A stretch of DNA of 64,000 nucleotides from Streptomyces sp. LHD-70 (GTDB lineage Bacteria; Actinomycetota; Actinomycetes; Streptomycetales; Streptomycetaceae). Where the stretch lies: the NCBI RefSeq assembly GCF_031157275.1, contig NZ_JAVIFW010000014.1, positions 1 through 64,000 of the forward strand, given 5' to 3'. Each line of letters begins with the position of its first letter. Within the stretch, counting starts at the first letter, position 1. Of the stretch, positions 52,417 to 59,911 are shown piece by piece. The notes below the pieces were generated by a model. The model saw only the letters and a program-made list of their open reading frames with translations. It searched no databases and was not told the origin of the DNA. Both the position numbers and the translations under genes were made by a program.

Positions 52417-53394
52417 TCAGTTCAGGGTGACCTGGCGGTTGGTGAGGCCGCCGCGGGCCCGGCGCTCCTCGGTGGTCAGCGGGGCGTCCGTGGCGAGCGC
52501 GGCCGCGAGGCGCTCGGCGAACTCGGCGGCGGGCTTCTCCACGTCGGCCGCGGTGACCTCGCTCGGCAGGTCCCAGACCGGCACCATCAGGCCGTGCGCA
52601 CGGAACGAGCCGACCAGGCGTGTGCCCTCGCCGAGGCTCGAGGTGCCCGCGGCGTGCAGCCGGGCCAGGGCGTCGAGCAGCTTCTCCTCGGGGTGCTGCA
52701 TCACCCAGCGCAGGTGGTTCTTCTCCGGGGTCTCGCACCAGTACGCCGCGTCCACACCGGCCAGCTTGACCGTGGGGATCGCCGCGGCGTTGGCGCGCTC
52801 CAGGGAAGCGGCGACGTCCGGCGTGGCGTTCTCCGAGTCCGGGATCCAGAACTCGAAGCCCGTGTGCACCACCGGCTCGAAGGGTGCGGCCGGGTCGAGC
52901 AGGTCCTGCAGACGTGGGCCGTCGGCGGGGGCGCGGCGGCCGCTCACCGGCTTGCCCGGCTCCGTTTCCAGGGCCTGCAGCAGGGTGTCGGCCAGGTCAC
53001 GGCTGAGGTCGCCGGAGGCCATGTCGTTCTGCAGGCCGATCAGCACCGAGCCGTCCTCGCGGCGCAGGCCCGGCCAGGCCATCGGAAGCACCGTGGCGAG
53101 CGTGACCGACGGGACGCCCTCCGGCAGCCCGTCCTTGAGGGTGAGCTCGGCGGTCGCGGCGGGCACGAGCTCGCGCAGCGCCACCCAGTCCCCCTCGCCG
53201 GTCAGGCCCTCGAAGGGGCGGTGCACCAGCTCGGTCACGGCGTGCGCGGCGGCCCGGCCGTGACAGGCCTTGTACCGGCGGCCGGAACCGCAGGGGCAGG
53301 GCTCACGGGCACCGACGACCGGGATCTCTCCATCGGTGAGCTGTGCCTTCTTGCCCTGGGGCTGGCCCTTGGTCTGGGGGCGCTTCTTGGCCAT
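52417..53394 (-). CDS. SEC-C motif protein, DUF5926-like
   Basis: 325 residues. A basic head (MAKKRPQTKGQPQGKKAQ) precedes a zinc-binding SEC-C motif, REPCPCGSGRRYKACHG (C-x-C...C-H), at about 32-48. The rest is an uncharacterised mixed alpha/beta domain. In SecA the same motif binds SecB; here the partner is unknown. ATG 53394. Confidence 0.9.
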   Translation of the reverse strand: MAKKRPQTKGQPQGKKAQLTDGEIPVVGAREPCPCGSGRRYKACHGRAAAHAVTELVHRPFEGLTGEGDWVALRELVPAATAELTLKDGLPEGVPSVTLATVLPMAWPGLRREDGSVLIGLQNDMASGDLSRDLADTLLQALETEPGKPVSGRRAPADGPRLQDLLDPAAPFEPVVHTGFEFWIPDSENATPDVAASLERANAAAIPTVKLAGVDAAYWCETPEKNHLRWVMQHPEEKLLDALARLHAAGTSSLGEGTRLVGSFRAHGLMVPVWDLPSEVTAADVEKPAAEFAERLAAALATDAPLTTEERRARGGLTNRQVTLN

Positions 53395-53468
53395 CGTGGG
53401 TGTCTCCCGGTGACGTCTTCCTGCGTACGGCGCGAGCCTAGCCGTTCGTACGCGAAGACCGAGGTGCC

Positions 53469-53477
53469 TGTGGATAA
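53469..53477 (-). other. Single DnaA box
   Basis: Exact TGTGGATAA between the SEC-C protein gene and the kinase gene at 53575. The same gap carries short CGGGCGAC direct repeats (about 53522-53570). Confidence 0.6.
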
Positions 53478-53574
53478 CCCGGACGGGGATCGAGCCGGGC
53501 CGCGCTCACCGCGCCGGGACCGCCGGGCGACGACCGGGCGACGGGCGGGCGACAACCGGGCGACGGGCGTGCGC

Positions 53575-54102
53575 TCAGGCCAAGTCCTCGAAGGGGTCCG
53601 CGAATTCGAGCTCGGCGACGGCCGCAGGGGCAGCGACGCGCGTAGCGAAATCCGTACGGCACGTGACGTCCTTCAGGACGACCCACACGGTGACTTCGCC
53701 CGTCGTACCGTCCCTGACACCCCAATCCTCCGCCAGCGACGTGATGATGTTCAGCCCGCGGCCGCCATGAGCGGTGACCGAGGGCGTGGCCGGAACCGGT
53801 CGGGTGGGACCACCGCCGTCCGTCACTTCCACCGTCAGACGCCCCGCCGGTTCCACCCGCCACGCGGCCCGCACGTCTCCGTCTCCGACCATCGATCCCC
53901 GGCCCAGCGGCCGGCCGTGCCGGCACGCGTTGCTGAGCAACTCCGACAGGATCAGGACGGCATCGTCAATGACCGAATCCGACACCCCGCTGATGCGCAG
54001 CTGATCCCGCATCCGGTGTCGTGCCTTGCCCACGCCCGCAGGGCCATGGGGTACGGCCATGCTTGACGACGCGGGCACCTCCTGTGCCACCACCAACGCC
54101 AC
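53575..54102 (-). CDS. Anti-sigma-factor type kinase (RsbW-like HATPase)
   Basis: 175 residues; DDAVLILSELLSNACRHG (N box), LTVEVTDGGGPTRP (G1), GGRGLNIITSLAEDWG (G2), then a 35-residue tail. Typical of the many streptomycete stand-alone HATPases that regulate sigma factors. GTG 54102 with AAAGGAGG 8 nt upstream; the long open frame further upstream is a shadow of the gdpD gene. Confidence 0.92.
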   Translation of the reverse strand: MALVVAQEVPASSSMAVPHGPAGVGKARHRMRDQLRISGVSDSVIDDAVLILSELLSNACRHGRPLGRGSMVGDGDVRAAWRVEPAGRLTVEVTDGGGPTRPVPATPSVTAHGGRGLNIITSLAEDWGVRDGTTGEVTVWVVLKDVTCRTDFATRVAAPAAVAELEFADPFEDLA

Positions 54103-54347
54103 CCCCGAGACCTCCTTTGCCCCACGCCACGGTGTGAATGCCCCACTGGACTGGACCGGAAACCGGCCAATCCACCTCCGGTGACGCACTCGTGACGATC
54201 GCGTACCGAATGAACGCGCCGGTGCACTCTGCGTGAGTGGCGGGAGAGGCTCCTGAGCGTTGCCCGACCTGCCTTCCGGGGCGCGGGATGCGGCACGCGC
54301 GCGTCGTGCGGCACGCGCGCGTAGTGAGGGATGGGTCGTACGGGGCG

Positions 54348-55208
54348 TCAGGTGCGGCCGAGTTGGCTGAGCACGGCGCGCGGGCGGTTGGTGATGATGG
54401 CGTCGACGCCCAGGCGCACGCAGAGTTCGACGTCCTCGGGTTCGTTCACCGTCCACACATGCACACGGTTTCCGGCGCGCTTGAGCCTCTCGATGTACGC
54501 CGGGTTGTTGCGGACGATGCGGATGCCGGGGCCGGCGATGCCGACACCGCGCGGGAGCCGTCCGTCGCGGTGCCGGGGCGAGACGAACTGCATGAGGTAG
54601 ACGGTCGGGACGGTCGGGGCCGCGGCGCGCACACGGTGCAGGGAACGCGCCGAGAAGCTCATGACCCGTACCGGCGAAGGGCCTTCGGGCGGCGGCGCGT
54701 CCAGGCCGAAGCGCTTCAGGAGGAGCAGCAGCCGCTCCTCGACCTGGCCGGCCCAGCGCGTGGGGTGCTTGGTCTCGATGGCGAGCTCGACCGGGCGGCC
54801 CGCGTCGGCGACCAGCTCCAGGAGCCGTTCCAGGGTCAGGACGGAGGTGTCGGCGCGATCGGGGTGCTCGGTCCAGTCCGGGGACTCGGCGGGCTGCTCG
54901 GCGTCGGCGCGGAGCTTCCAGGAGCCGAAGTCGAGGGCGGCCAGATCGGCGAGCTCCAGCGTCGAGACCGCGCCGCGACCGTTTGACGTACGGTTGACGC
55001 GACGGTCGTGCACGCACACGAGGTGGCCGTCGGCGGTGAGGCGGATGTCGCATTCGAGGGCGTCGGCGCCGTCCTCGATGGCCTTCTTGTAGGCGGCGAG
55101 GGTGTGTTCAGGGGCCTCGTCCGAAGCGCCCCTGTGCGCGACGACCTGAGGGACCCCGGCGGAGGGTCGGATCGGGCCCGCGGGAGGTGTCTGTGGTGCG
55201 GAGGTCAC
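54348..55208 (-). CDS. Glycerophosphodiester phosphodiesterase
   Basis: 286 residues. GDPD fold signatures: VVAHRGASDEAPEHTLAAY (HRG), GADALECDIRLTADGHLVC (metal-binding E and D), VHDRRVNRT (HD). Hydrolyses deacylated phospholipids to glycerol 3-phosphate. No signal peptide, so cytoplasmic. GTG 55208; divergent from the HtrA gene. Confidence 0.94.
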   Translation of the reverse strand: MTSAPQTPPAGPIRPSAGVPQVVAHRGASDEAPEHTLAAYKKAIEDGADALECDIRLTADGHLVCVHDRRVNRTSNGRGAVSTLELADLAALDFGSWKLRADAEQPAESPDWTEHPDRADTSVLTLERLLELVADAGRPVELAIETKHPTRWAGQVEERLLLLLKRFGLDAPPPEGPSPVRVMSFSARSLHRVRAAAPTVPTVYLMQFVSPRHRDGRLPRGVGIAGPGIRIVRNNPAYIERLKRAGNRVHVWTVNEPEDVELCVRLGVDAIITNRPRAVLSQLGRT

Positions 55209-55439
55209 CGCGTCATGGTGTCACTCGTGGAGCCTCCTTCGTGCGGCCCCTCCGGGGGGCGGGTGCGCCCGTTTGGTCCGACATAAAGGTTGAGGGCAGG
55301 ACGCACAGGTGCGGCTTATGGTCCCCTGACGTCCCATGGGAAAAGCTGAAACCACACAGTGGGAAAAGCTGAACTGCAACGGGACAACCGCACAGCCGGG
55401 TCAGGACGGCCCGGCGCCGTGGATCGAGGAGAGAGAGCT

Positions 55440-56978
55440 GTGAGCACCGAGAACGAGGGCAACGAGGTCAACCCCGCCCCGTCCGCACCTTCCGTGCCTG
55501 TGCCTCCGGCGGCCGCTCCCGACGCGACGTCCGGCACGGAGTCGGCACCGACCGAGCAGCAACGGACGGTTTCGGCGGACCAGCAGCGACCGGTTTCGGC
55601 GGACCAGCAGCGACCGGTTTCGGCGGACCAGCAGCGGCCGGTTTCGGCCGAACCCGGGAACCCGGATCAGCAGCACACCGCGCCGCTCCCGCCCGTGCCG
55701 CCGCCTCCGCCGGGACCGGCCCCGGGGCCGCACGCCGAGGGTGCCGGTGCCGGTGGGCCCACGCCGCCCACTCCGCCCGCCGTGCCCGCGTACGCGTACG
55801 GGGGCGGTGGCCACGGGTGGGGCGCGGGCTATCAGCCGCCCGCGCCTGTGCCCGGCCGGCGCAAGGGCGGGCTCGTCGCCGGAGTTCTGGTCGCCGCGCT
55901 GCTCGCCGGTGGCATCGGCGGCGGGATCGGGTACTGGGCGGCGGAGCGCAACGACTCGGCCGTGGACTCGACCACGGTCTCCGCCTCGGACACCCCCGCC
56001 GACCTGAAGCGTGATCCGGGCACCGTCGCGAACATCGCGGCGAAGGCGCTCCCCAGCGTCGTCACCATCGACGCACAGGGCGGCGGCGCGCAGGGCGAGG
56101 GCGGCACGGGCACCGGCTTCGTGTACGACAAGCAGGGCCACATCCTCACCAACAACCACGTGGTGGCGTCCGCCGCGGACGGCGGCCGGATCCAGGTCAC
56201 GTTCTCGGACGGCAAGAAGTACGAGGCGCAAGTGGTCGGCCTGGCGCAGGGGTACGACGTGGCGGTCCTGAAGCTCAAGAACGCCTCGGGGCTCAAGCCG
56301 CTGCCTCTCGGCAACTCGGAGGGCGTGGCCGTGGGCGACTCGACCATCGCGATCGGCGCGCCCTTCGGCCTGTCCAACACCGTGACGACGGGCATCGTCA
56401 GCGCCAAGAACCGCCCGGTGGCCTCCGGCGACGGTACGAGCTCGAAGAACTCGTACATGAGCGCGCTGCAGACGGACGCGTCGATCAACCCGGGCAACTC
56501 GGGTGGGCCGCTGCTCGACGCGCGCGGTGCGGTGATCGGCATCAACTCCGCGATCAAGCCCGCGGAGAGCGGTGGCGGGCTCGGCGGCGGTCAGGGCGGT
56601 TCGATCGGCCTCGGTTTCGCCATCCCGATCAACCAGGCGAAGAACGTCGCCGACCAGCTGATCAAGACCGGCAAGGCGGTCTACCCGATGATCGGCGCCT
56701 CGGTCTCCCTGGACCAGTCGACGAGTGACGGTGCGCGGATCTCCGACGAGGGCGTGGGCGGTTCGGCTCCGGTCACCAAGGGCGGGCCCGCGGACAAGGC
56801 GGGGCTCAGGGCGGGCGACGTGATCACCCGGCTCGACGACCGCCCGATCGACAGCGGCCCCACGCTGATCAGCGAGATCTGGACCCACAAGCCGGGCGAC
56901 ACGGTGGAGTTGACGTTCAAGCGCGGCGGCGAGGAGCACACCGTGGACGTCGTGCTCGGCAGCAAGGGCGAGGACTGA
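55440..56978 (+). CDS. HtrA/DegP-type membrane serine protease with PDZ domain
   Basis: About 512 residues. A long Pro/Gln-rich cytoplasmic head (about 1-140) includes four RPVSADQQ repeats; one membrane helix (GGLVAGVLVAALLAGGIGGG, about 141-165); trypsin-like domain with the triad H240 (TNNHVVA), D273 (YDVAVLKL) and S354 (GNSGGPLLD); PDZ domain about 415-505 (GGPADKAGLRAGDVI). It degrades or repairs extracytoplasmic proteins. GTG 55440 after GAGGAGAGAG; an ATG 81 bp upstream is in frame but lacks a ribosome site. Confidence 0.94.
   Translation: MSTENEGNEVNPAPSAPSVPVPPAAAPDATSGTESAPTEQQRTVSADQQRPVSADQQRPVSADQQRPVSAEPGNPDQQHTAPLPPVPPPPPGPAPGPHAEGAGAGGPTPPTPPAVPAYAYGGGGHGWGAGYQPPAPVPGRRKGGLVAGVLVAALLAGGIGGGIGYWAAERNDSAVDSTTVSASDTPADLKRDPGTVANIAAKALPSVVTIDAQGGGAQGEGGTGTGFVYDKQGHILTNNHVVASAADGGRIQVTFSDGKKYEAQVVGLAQGYDVAVLKLKNASGLKPLPLGNSEGVAVGDSTIAIGAPFGLSNTVTTGIVSAKNRPVASGDGTSSKNSYMSALQTDASINPGNSGGPLLDARGAVIGINSAIKPAESGGGLGGGQGGSIGLGFAIPINQAKNVADQLIKTGKAVYPMIGASVSLDQSTSDGARISDEGVGGSAPVTKGGPADKAGLRAGDVITRLDDRPIDSGPTLISEIWTHKPGDTVELTFKRGGEEHTVDVVLGSKGED
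55569..55648 (+). repeat. 24-bp coding repeat in the HtrA head
   Basis: Three identical units (55569, 55593, 55617) plus a partial one, beginning GTTTCGGCGGACC, encoding VSADQQRP. In-frame expansion in a disordered cytoplasmic segment. Confidence 0.85.
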
Positions 56979-57110
56979 GCGAACGCGCGGCCGTGGGCCC
57001 GGTTTCCGGATCATGCGGTCGCGCTCCGGGCAGAACGCGCCCGTACGCCCACGGCGGCCCCGGAGGCCGGTAGGCTGTAGCCCGCTCCGCAGCAGGTGAG
57101 GCGGGGCGAG

Positions 57111-57195
57111 GGTGGGTTGCCCGAGCGGCCTAAGGGAACGGTCTTGAAAACCGTCGTGGCGCAAGTCACCGTGGGTTCAAATCCCACACCCACCG
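57111..57195 (+). tRNA. tRNA-Ser (anticodon UGA)
   Basis: Acceptor GGTGGGT pairs with ACCCACC, discriminator G at 57195. The D arm (GCCCGAGCGGCCTAAGG), anticodon loop CTTGAAAA with TGA, a long variable arm (CGTGGCGCAAGTCACCG) and T arm GTGGGTTCAAATCCCAC are all in place. Class II length (85 nt), CCA not encoded. It decodes UCA and probably other UCN serine codons. Confidence 0.97.
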
Positions 57196-57203
57196 CGTGA
57201 GTT

Positions 57204-57238
57204 GAGGGCCCTGACCGGCAGGATCGGTCAGGGCCCTC
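57204..57238 (+). terminator. Terminator after tRNA-Ser
   Basis: Perfect 14-bp stem GAGGGCCCTGACCG / CGGTCAGGGCCCTC, 7-nt loop, 8 nt after the tRNA. Confidence 0.88.
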
Positions 57239-57299
57239 GTCATGGGCGGAGGCCGCGGAGGTCATGCGGATCGGCGGCTGTCACGCGGGCGGGTGGGCG

Positions 57300-57743
57300 T
57301 CACTCGGAGTGCTGTGCCTGGGAGGGCCACTGCCCGTCGGCGAACTGCGGGCCCCAGTAGTACGGGTTCACTTCTGCGAGCGTCCGCGCCTCCCACTGGG
57401 TGGGATCGCCCTCCCGTGGGACGCCGACCTCGACGGACGGACCCCACAGGGCGAGACGCTCCTGGCAGATGCCGCAGGGCGGCAGGATCAGTACCCGGTC
57501 CCGCTCCAGGTCACGGCAGACGCAGACGGAGGCGGTGACGGCACGGTTCTGCGTGTACGCCTGGATGAACGCCCCTGCCTCCTGGCAGAGCGTGACCGAG
57601 CCGTGCATGTTGTCGAGGCCGACGCTGGTCAGGATGCCCCCGTCGGCGAGCCGTACGGCGGCCGCGCCGCCGGGTTCGTCCGAAGGCCAGCGCCGGTCCA
57701 TGAGCTCCATGGCCGCGTCCACGAGCGCCTGGTCGAGTTTCAT
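57300..57743 (-). CDS. Cytidine/blasticidin-deaminase-like protein
   Basis: 147 residues. Zinc-deaminase motifs TLCQEAGAF (C53, E55) and PPCGICQERL (C90, C93). In cytidine deaminases the first motif is normally C-A-E; here Ala is Gln. The C-terminal PQFADGQWPSQAQHSE tail is unusual. Could be a nucleoside or blasticidin-S-type deaminase. ATG 57743; an upstream extension through the repeats is rejected. Confidence 0.85.
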   Translation of the reverse strand: MKLDQALVDAAMELMDRRWPSDEPGGAAAVRLADGGILTSVGLDNMHGSVTLCQEAGAFIQAYTQNRAVTASVCVCRDLERDRVLILPPCGICQERLALWGPSVEVGVPREGDPTQWEARTLAEVNPYYWGPQFADGQWPSQAQHSE

Positions 57744-58084
57744 GGGCGGGAGTCTGGCATGGAGCCCGGTCCGGCTTCGAGCGCCCTTTGAGCAGCAACT
57801 GGAAGGCAGCAACGCCCAGTTGAGGCCGGGCCGCGCCGCGCCGGGCCGGGTTTCCGTCGACGGGATCCGGCGCCCGCAGACCGCCGGGCCGCATCGGACA
57901 GCCGACAGCCGACAGCCGACCGGATCCGGCGCCCGCAGACCGCCGGGCCGCATCGGACAGCCGACAGCCGACAGCCGACAGCCGACAGCCGACAGCCGAC
58001 CGCCGACCCGATCCGCCCACCGCCGACCCGATCCGCCGACAGCTGACCGCCGACCGGATCCCGCCTGATCCCCGAACGGCACGC
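57744..58084. repeat. Compound 59-bp and 7-bp repeat region
   Basis: Two copies of a 59-bp unit (57863-57921, 57922-57980: GATCCGGCGCCCGCAG, GGGCCGCATCGGACAGCCG) each ending in AGCCGAC heptamers. In the second copy the heptamer expands to six (57958-58000), followed by decayed GCCGACC units to 58075. The stretch fills the gap from the deaminase gene to the Prim-Pol gene stop at 58085. Open frames across it are repetitive and not genes. Confidence 0.85.
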
Positions 58085-58984
58085 CTACCCCCGCCCGCCC
58101 ACCACCCGAGCCGCCGAAGCGATCGTCGCTCGTGCCTCGTGGGGTGTCAGGCCTGTCTGGGTGGCCGCAGTGGTGAGGCGCGGGGCGAGGGTCTCGCCGA
58201 TGCCGGATTCGTACGCGCGGCAGGCGGCCCAGAAGAGGCGGGTGTTGCGCTGGCCCGTGCGCGCGCCGAGGACGAACTGGATCAGGCCCTCACCCTGCGC
58301 GGCGCCCGCAGGGCCGCCCGTCGCGGAAGCGGAAGCGGAACGCGTGCGGGGGCGCGGCGGCGGCGTGAGGAGGCGGAGGAGCGAGCGGGGGCAGGGGGCG
58401 GGCGCGAGGTGGGCCGTGCCGGGAGCCGTGGCGTACACCCCGTGTTCGGTGCGGGAACCGGGGCCGACGAGATAGCCGCCCGCACCCCGGACGTCGATCC
58501 CGGGGGCGAGCCGGCTCGCGGAGTTGGGGACGACGACGTCGGGCGGTCCGGAGAGCCAGAGGTGGCGGCCGCCGCTCGGGGTGAGGACGACCACCGTGTC
58601 CGGGATCGTGAAGAGGTGCCGCAGGGCCAGCTCGCGCAGCGTCGCCGAGCAGTCCGGGCCGTCGGGCCCCGGCTTGTCGTCCAGGTCGATGCCGATGAGG
58701 TGGTGCGGGGGCAGGCCGCACGCGATGCCGTACCCCGTGGCCCAGGGGGCGGCGGCGAAGAGCTCGCGGATGCGGGCCGGGTCGGTCGTCGCGTCGTACA
58801 CCCCGTGGCCCGGGCGGCCGCATTCGCCGTGGCAGGGGGTGGACGGGTGTGGTTCGGCGCGGTGCGGGGAGCGCAGGGCCGGGAGTTTGGTGCGGGAGAG
58901 CGGGATGACGGCGAGCCCACGCTCCGCGGCGGACAGGGCGTGGGCGAGGGCCAGGGTGGTGGCGTGCCGGTCGGTGGTGGCCAT
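58085..58984 (-). CDS. Bifunctional DNA primase/polymerase (Prim-Pol) domain protein
   Basis: 299 residues. AEP motifs intact: I in LIGIDLDDKPG (DxD), II in TPSGGRHLWLSG (SGGxH), III in IDVRGAGGYLVGPGS. An N-terminal zinc-knuckle-like CHGECGRPGHG follows ALSAAERGLAVIPL. The C-terminal 80 residues (after a Pro/Arg/Ala linker) form a helical region like PriCT. No helicase domain and no adjacent phage genes, so it is a stand-alone chromosomal Prim-Pol. Possible roles are lesion bypass or repair priming. ATG 58984. Confidence 0.9.
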   Translation of the reverse strand: MATTDRHATTLALAHALSAAERGLAVIPLSRTKLPALRSPHRAEPHPSTPCHGECGRPGHGVYDATTDPARIRELFAAAPWATGYGIACGLPPHHLIGIDLDDKPGPDGPDCSATLRELALRHLFTIPDTVVVLTPSGGRHLWLSGPPDVVVPNSASRLAPGIDVRGAGGYLVGPGSRTEHGVYATAPGTAHLAPAPCPRSLLRLLTPPPRPRTRSASASATGGPAGAAQGEGLIQFVLGARTGQRNTRLFWAACRAYESGIGETLAPRLTTAATQTGLTPHEARATIASAARVVGGRG

Positions 58985-59359
58985 GGCTTCATTTTCGTAC
59001 GTACGTTCGAAGAAGGGAAGGGGGATTTCGGGTGCGCGCCCGTCTCGTACGGGTGAATCGCACAGAGGGGCGGCCGTTGTGCGGGGGGTTCGAGGCCGGT
59101 CGGCGGGCCTGTGCCGGATCGAGGGCGCGCGGGGGGTTTATCGACTTGTCATCACGCTTGCGAGGGAAGGCCGGGGCGGGGGTGGTTCGGCGGGGGCGCC
59201 GTGGGCACCTCTGCTCTCGCGACGTCGTGAACACCGCAGAACACCGCAGAACACCACAGGAACACCACAGGAACGCCACCGGGGCGGTCGGCCAACTGCC
59301 CCCGCATCAGGCGCACTTACCGGACCGATCAGCTCGGCCGGGCTCTTTGGAGGAATCAC
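58985..59359. promoter_or_regulatory. 375-bp divergent region with direct repeats
   Basis: Between the Prim-Pol gene and the small secreted protein gene. At 59227-59280 it has five direct repeats of GAACACCGCA/GAACACCACAG spaced 10-11 bp (one helical turn), 80-130 bp before the secreted-protein start. Regular one-turn spacing suits cooperative binding of an activator. The rest shows nothing recognisable. Confidence 0.55.
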
Positions 59360-59671
59360 ATGGCACGTATCCGGACCGCTCGCGTCCTCGCCGCAGCCGC
59401 CGCTCTGCCGCTCGCCGCGGCACTCTTCACGGGCGTGGCCCAGGCTGACAACGGAGGCTTCGCGAGCGACGGATCGAACGCGAGCGTCGCGACCGTCACG
59501 GGCAGCGGCGTCGGCGGCGAGAACGAGGGCAACTCCGCCACCAACCAGCAGGTGGCGACCGGTTCCGGCGCCTCCAACCAGAACAACAACGCCCAGGTGA
59601 ACGGCTCCGCCTTCACGGCCGTCGACCAGTCGAACGAGACGTACGACATCAACTTCACCGAGCTCTGGTAA
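59360..59671 (+). CDS. Small secreted Asn/Gln/Ser/Gly-rich protein
   Basis: 103 residues. Signal peptide (RTARVLAAAAALPLAAALF, cleavage after VAQA) then a 73-residue mature chain rich in Asn, Gln, Ser, Gly and Thr with no Cys, Lys or Arg; repeated patterns TVTGSGVGG / ATGSGAS and NQNNNAQVN. pI very acidic. This looks like a low-complexity beta-forming or surface-associated peptide, but it lacks the chaplin hallmarks. GGAGG 7 nt before the ATG. Followed by several hairpins. Confidence 0.8.
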   Translation: MARIRTARVLAAAAALPLAAALFTGVAQADNGGFASDGSNASVATVTGSGVGGENEGNSATNQQVATGSGASNQNNNAQVNGSAFTAVDQSNETYDINFTELW

Positions 59672-59691
59672 GCCACCGGACCGCGTCGGGC

Positions 59692-59769
59692 CGCGCCCTC
59701 CAGCGGGGGGAGGGCGGGGCCCGCGCGGTGGGGGTACTTGCACCGCGCGGCGGCACGAACTGTGCCGCC
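59692..59769 (+). terminator. Series of three hairpins after the small secreted gene
   Basis: GCCCTCC/GGAGGGC (about 59695-59715), CCGCGCGGTG/CACCGCGCGG (59721-59730 with 59741-59750) and GGCGGCAC/GTGCCGCC (59749-59769). The last two share two bases, so full-length stems cannot form together. Confidence 0.65.
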
Positions 59770-59804
59770 GCGCCGGTGCGTCGACCTCTTCGAGGAAGCT
59801 CCGT

Positions 59805-59831
59805 GACCTTGACAGCGAGACCTTGACAGCG
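59805..59831 (+). promoter_or_regulatory. Tandem GACCTTGACAGCG with -35-like TTGACA
   Basis: Two copies 14 bp apart (59805-59817, 59819-59831), each containing TTGACA. One is probably the -35 region of the acyl-CoA operon promoter. No good -10 is visible at 17 bp. Confidence 0.5.
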
Positions 59832-59837
59832 GGCTCG

Positions 59838-59858
59838 TTTCTGACGGACAGTCAGAAA
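59838..59858. promoter_or_regulatory. Palindromic operator upstream of the ACAD operon
   Basis: TTTCTGAC-GGACA-GTCAGAAA: perfect 8-bp arms, 5-bp centre, 53 bp before the first gene. The TGAC-n5-GTCA form is typical of TetR-family operators that control fatty-acid/sterol gene clusters in actinomycetes. Confidence 0.75.
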
Positions 59859-59911
59859 TGAGTCGGAAACCCTGATCCCCAAGGTTCGTACGAGCTCCCA
59901 GGAGGGACGCC

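Noticed and set aside
59360..59671. Chaplin or rodlin assignment for the small secreted protein
   Set aside because: It lacks the hydrophobic Val/Gly-rich core and paired Cys of chaplins and the length and composition of rodlins.
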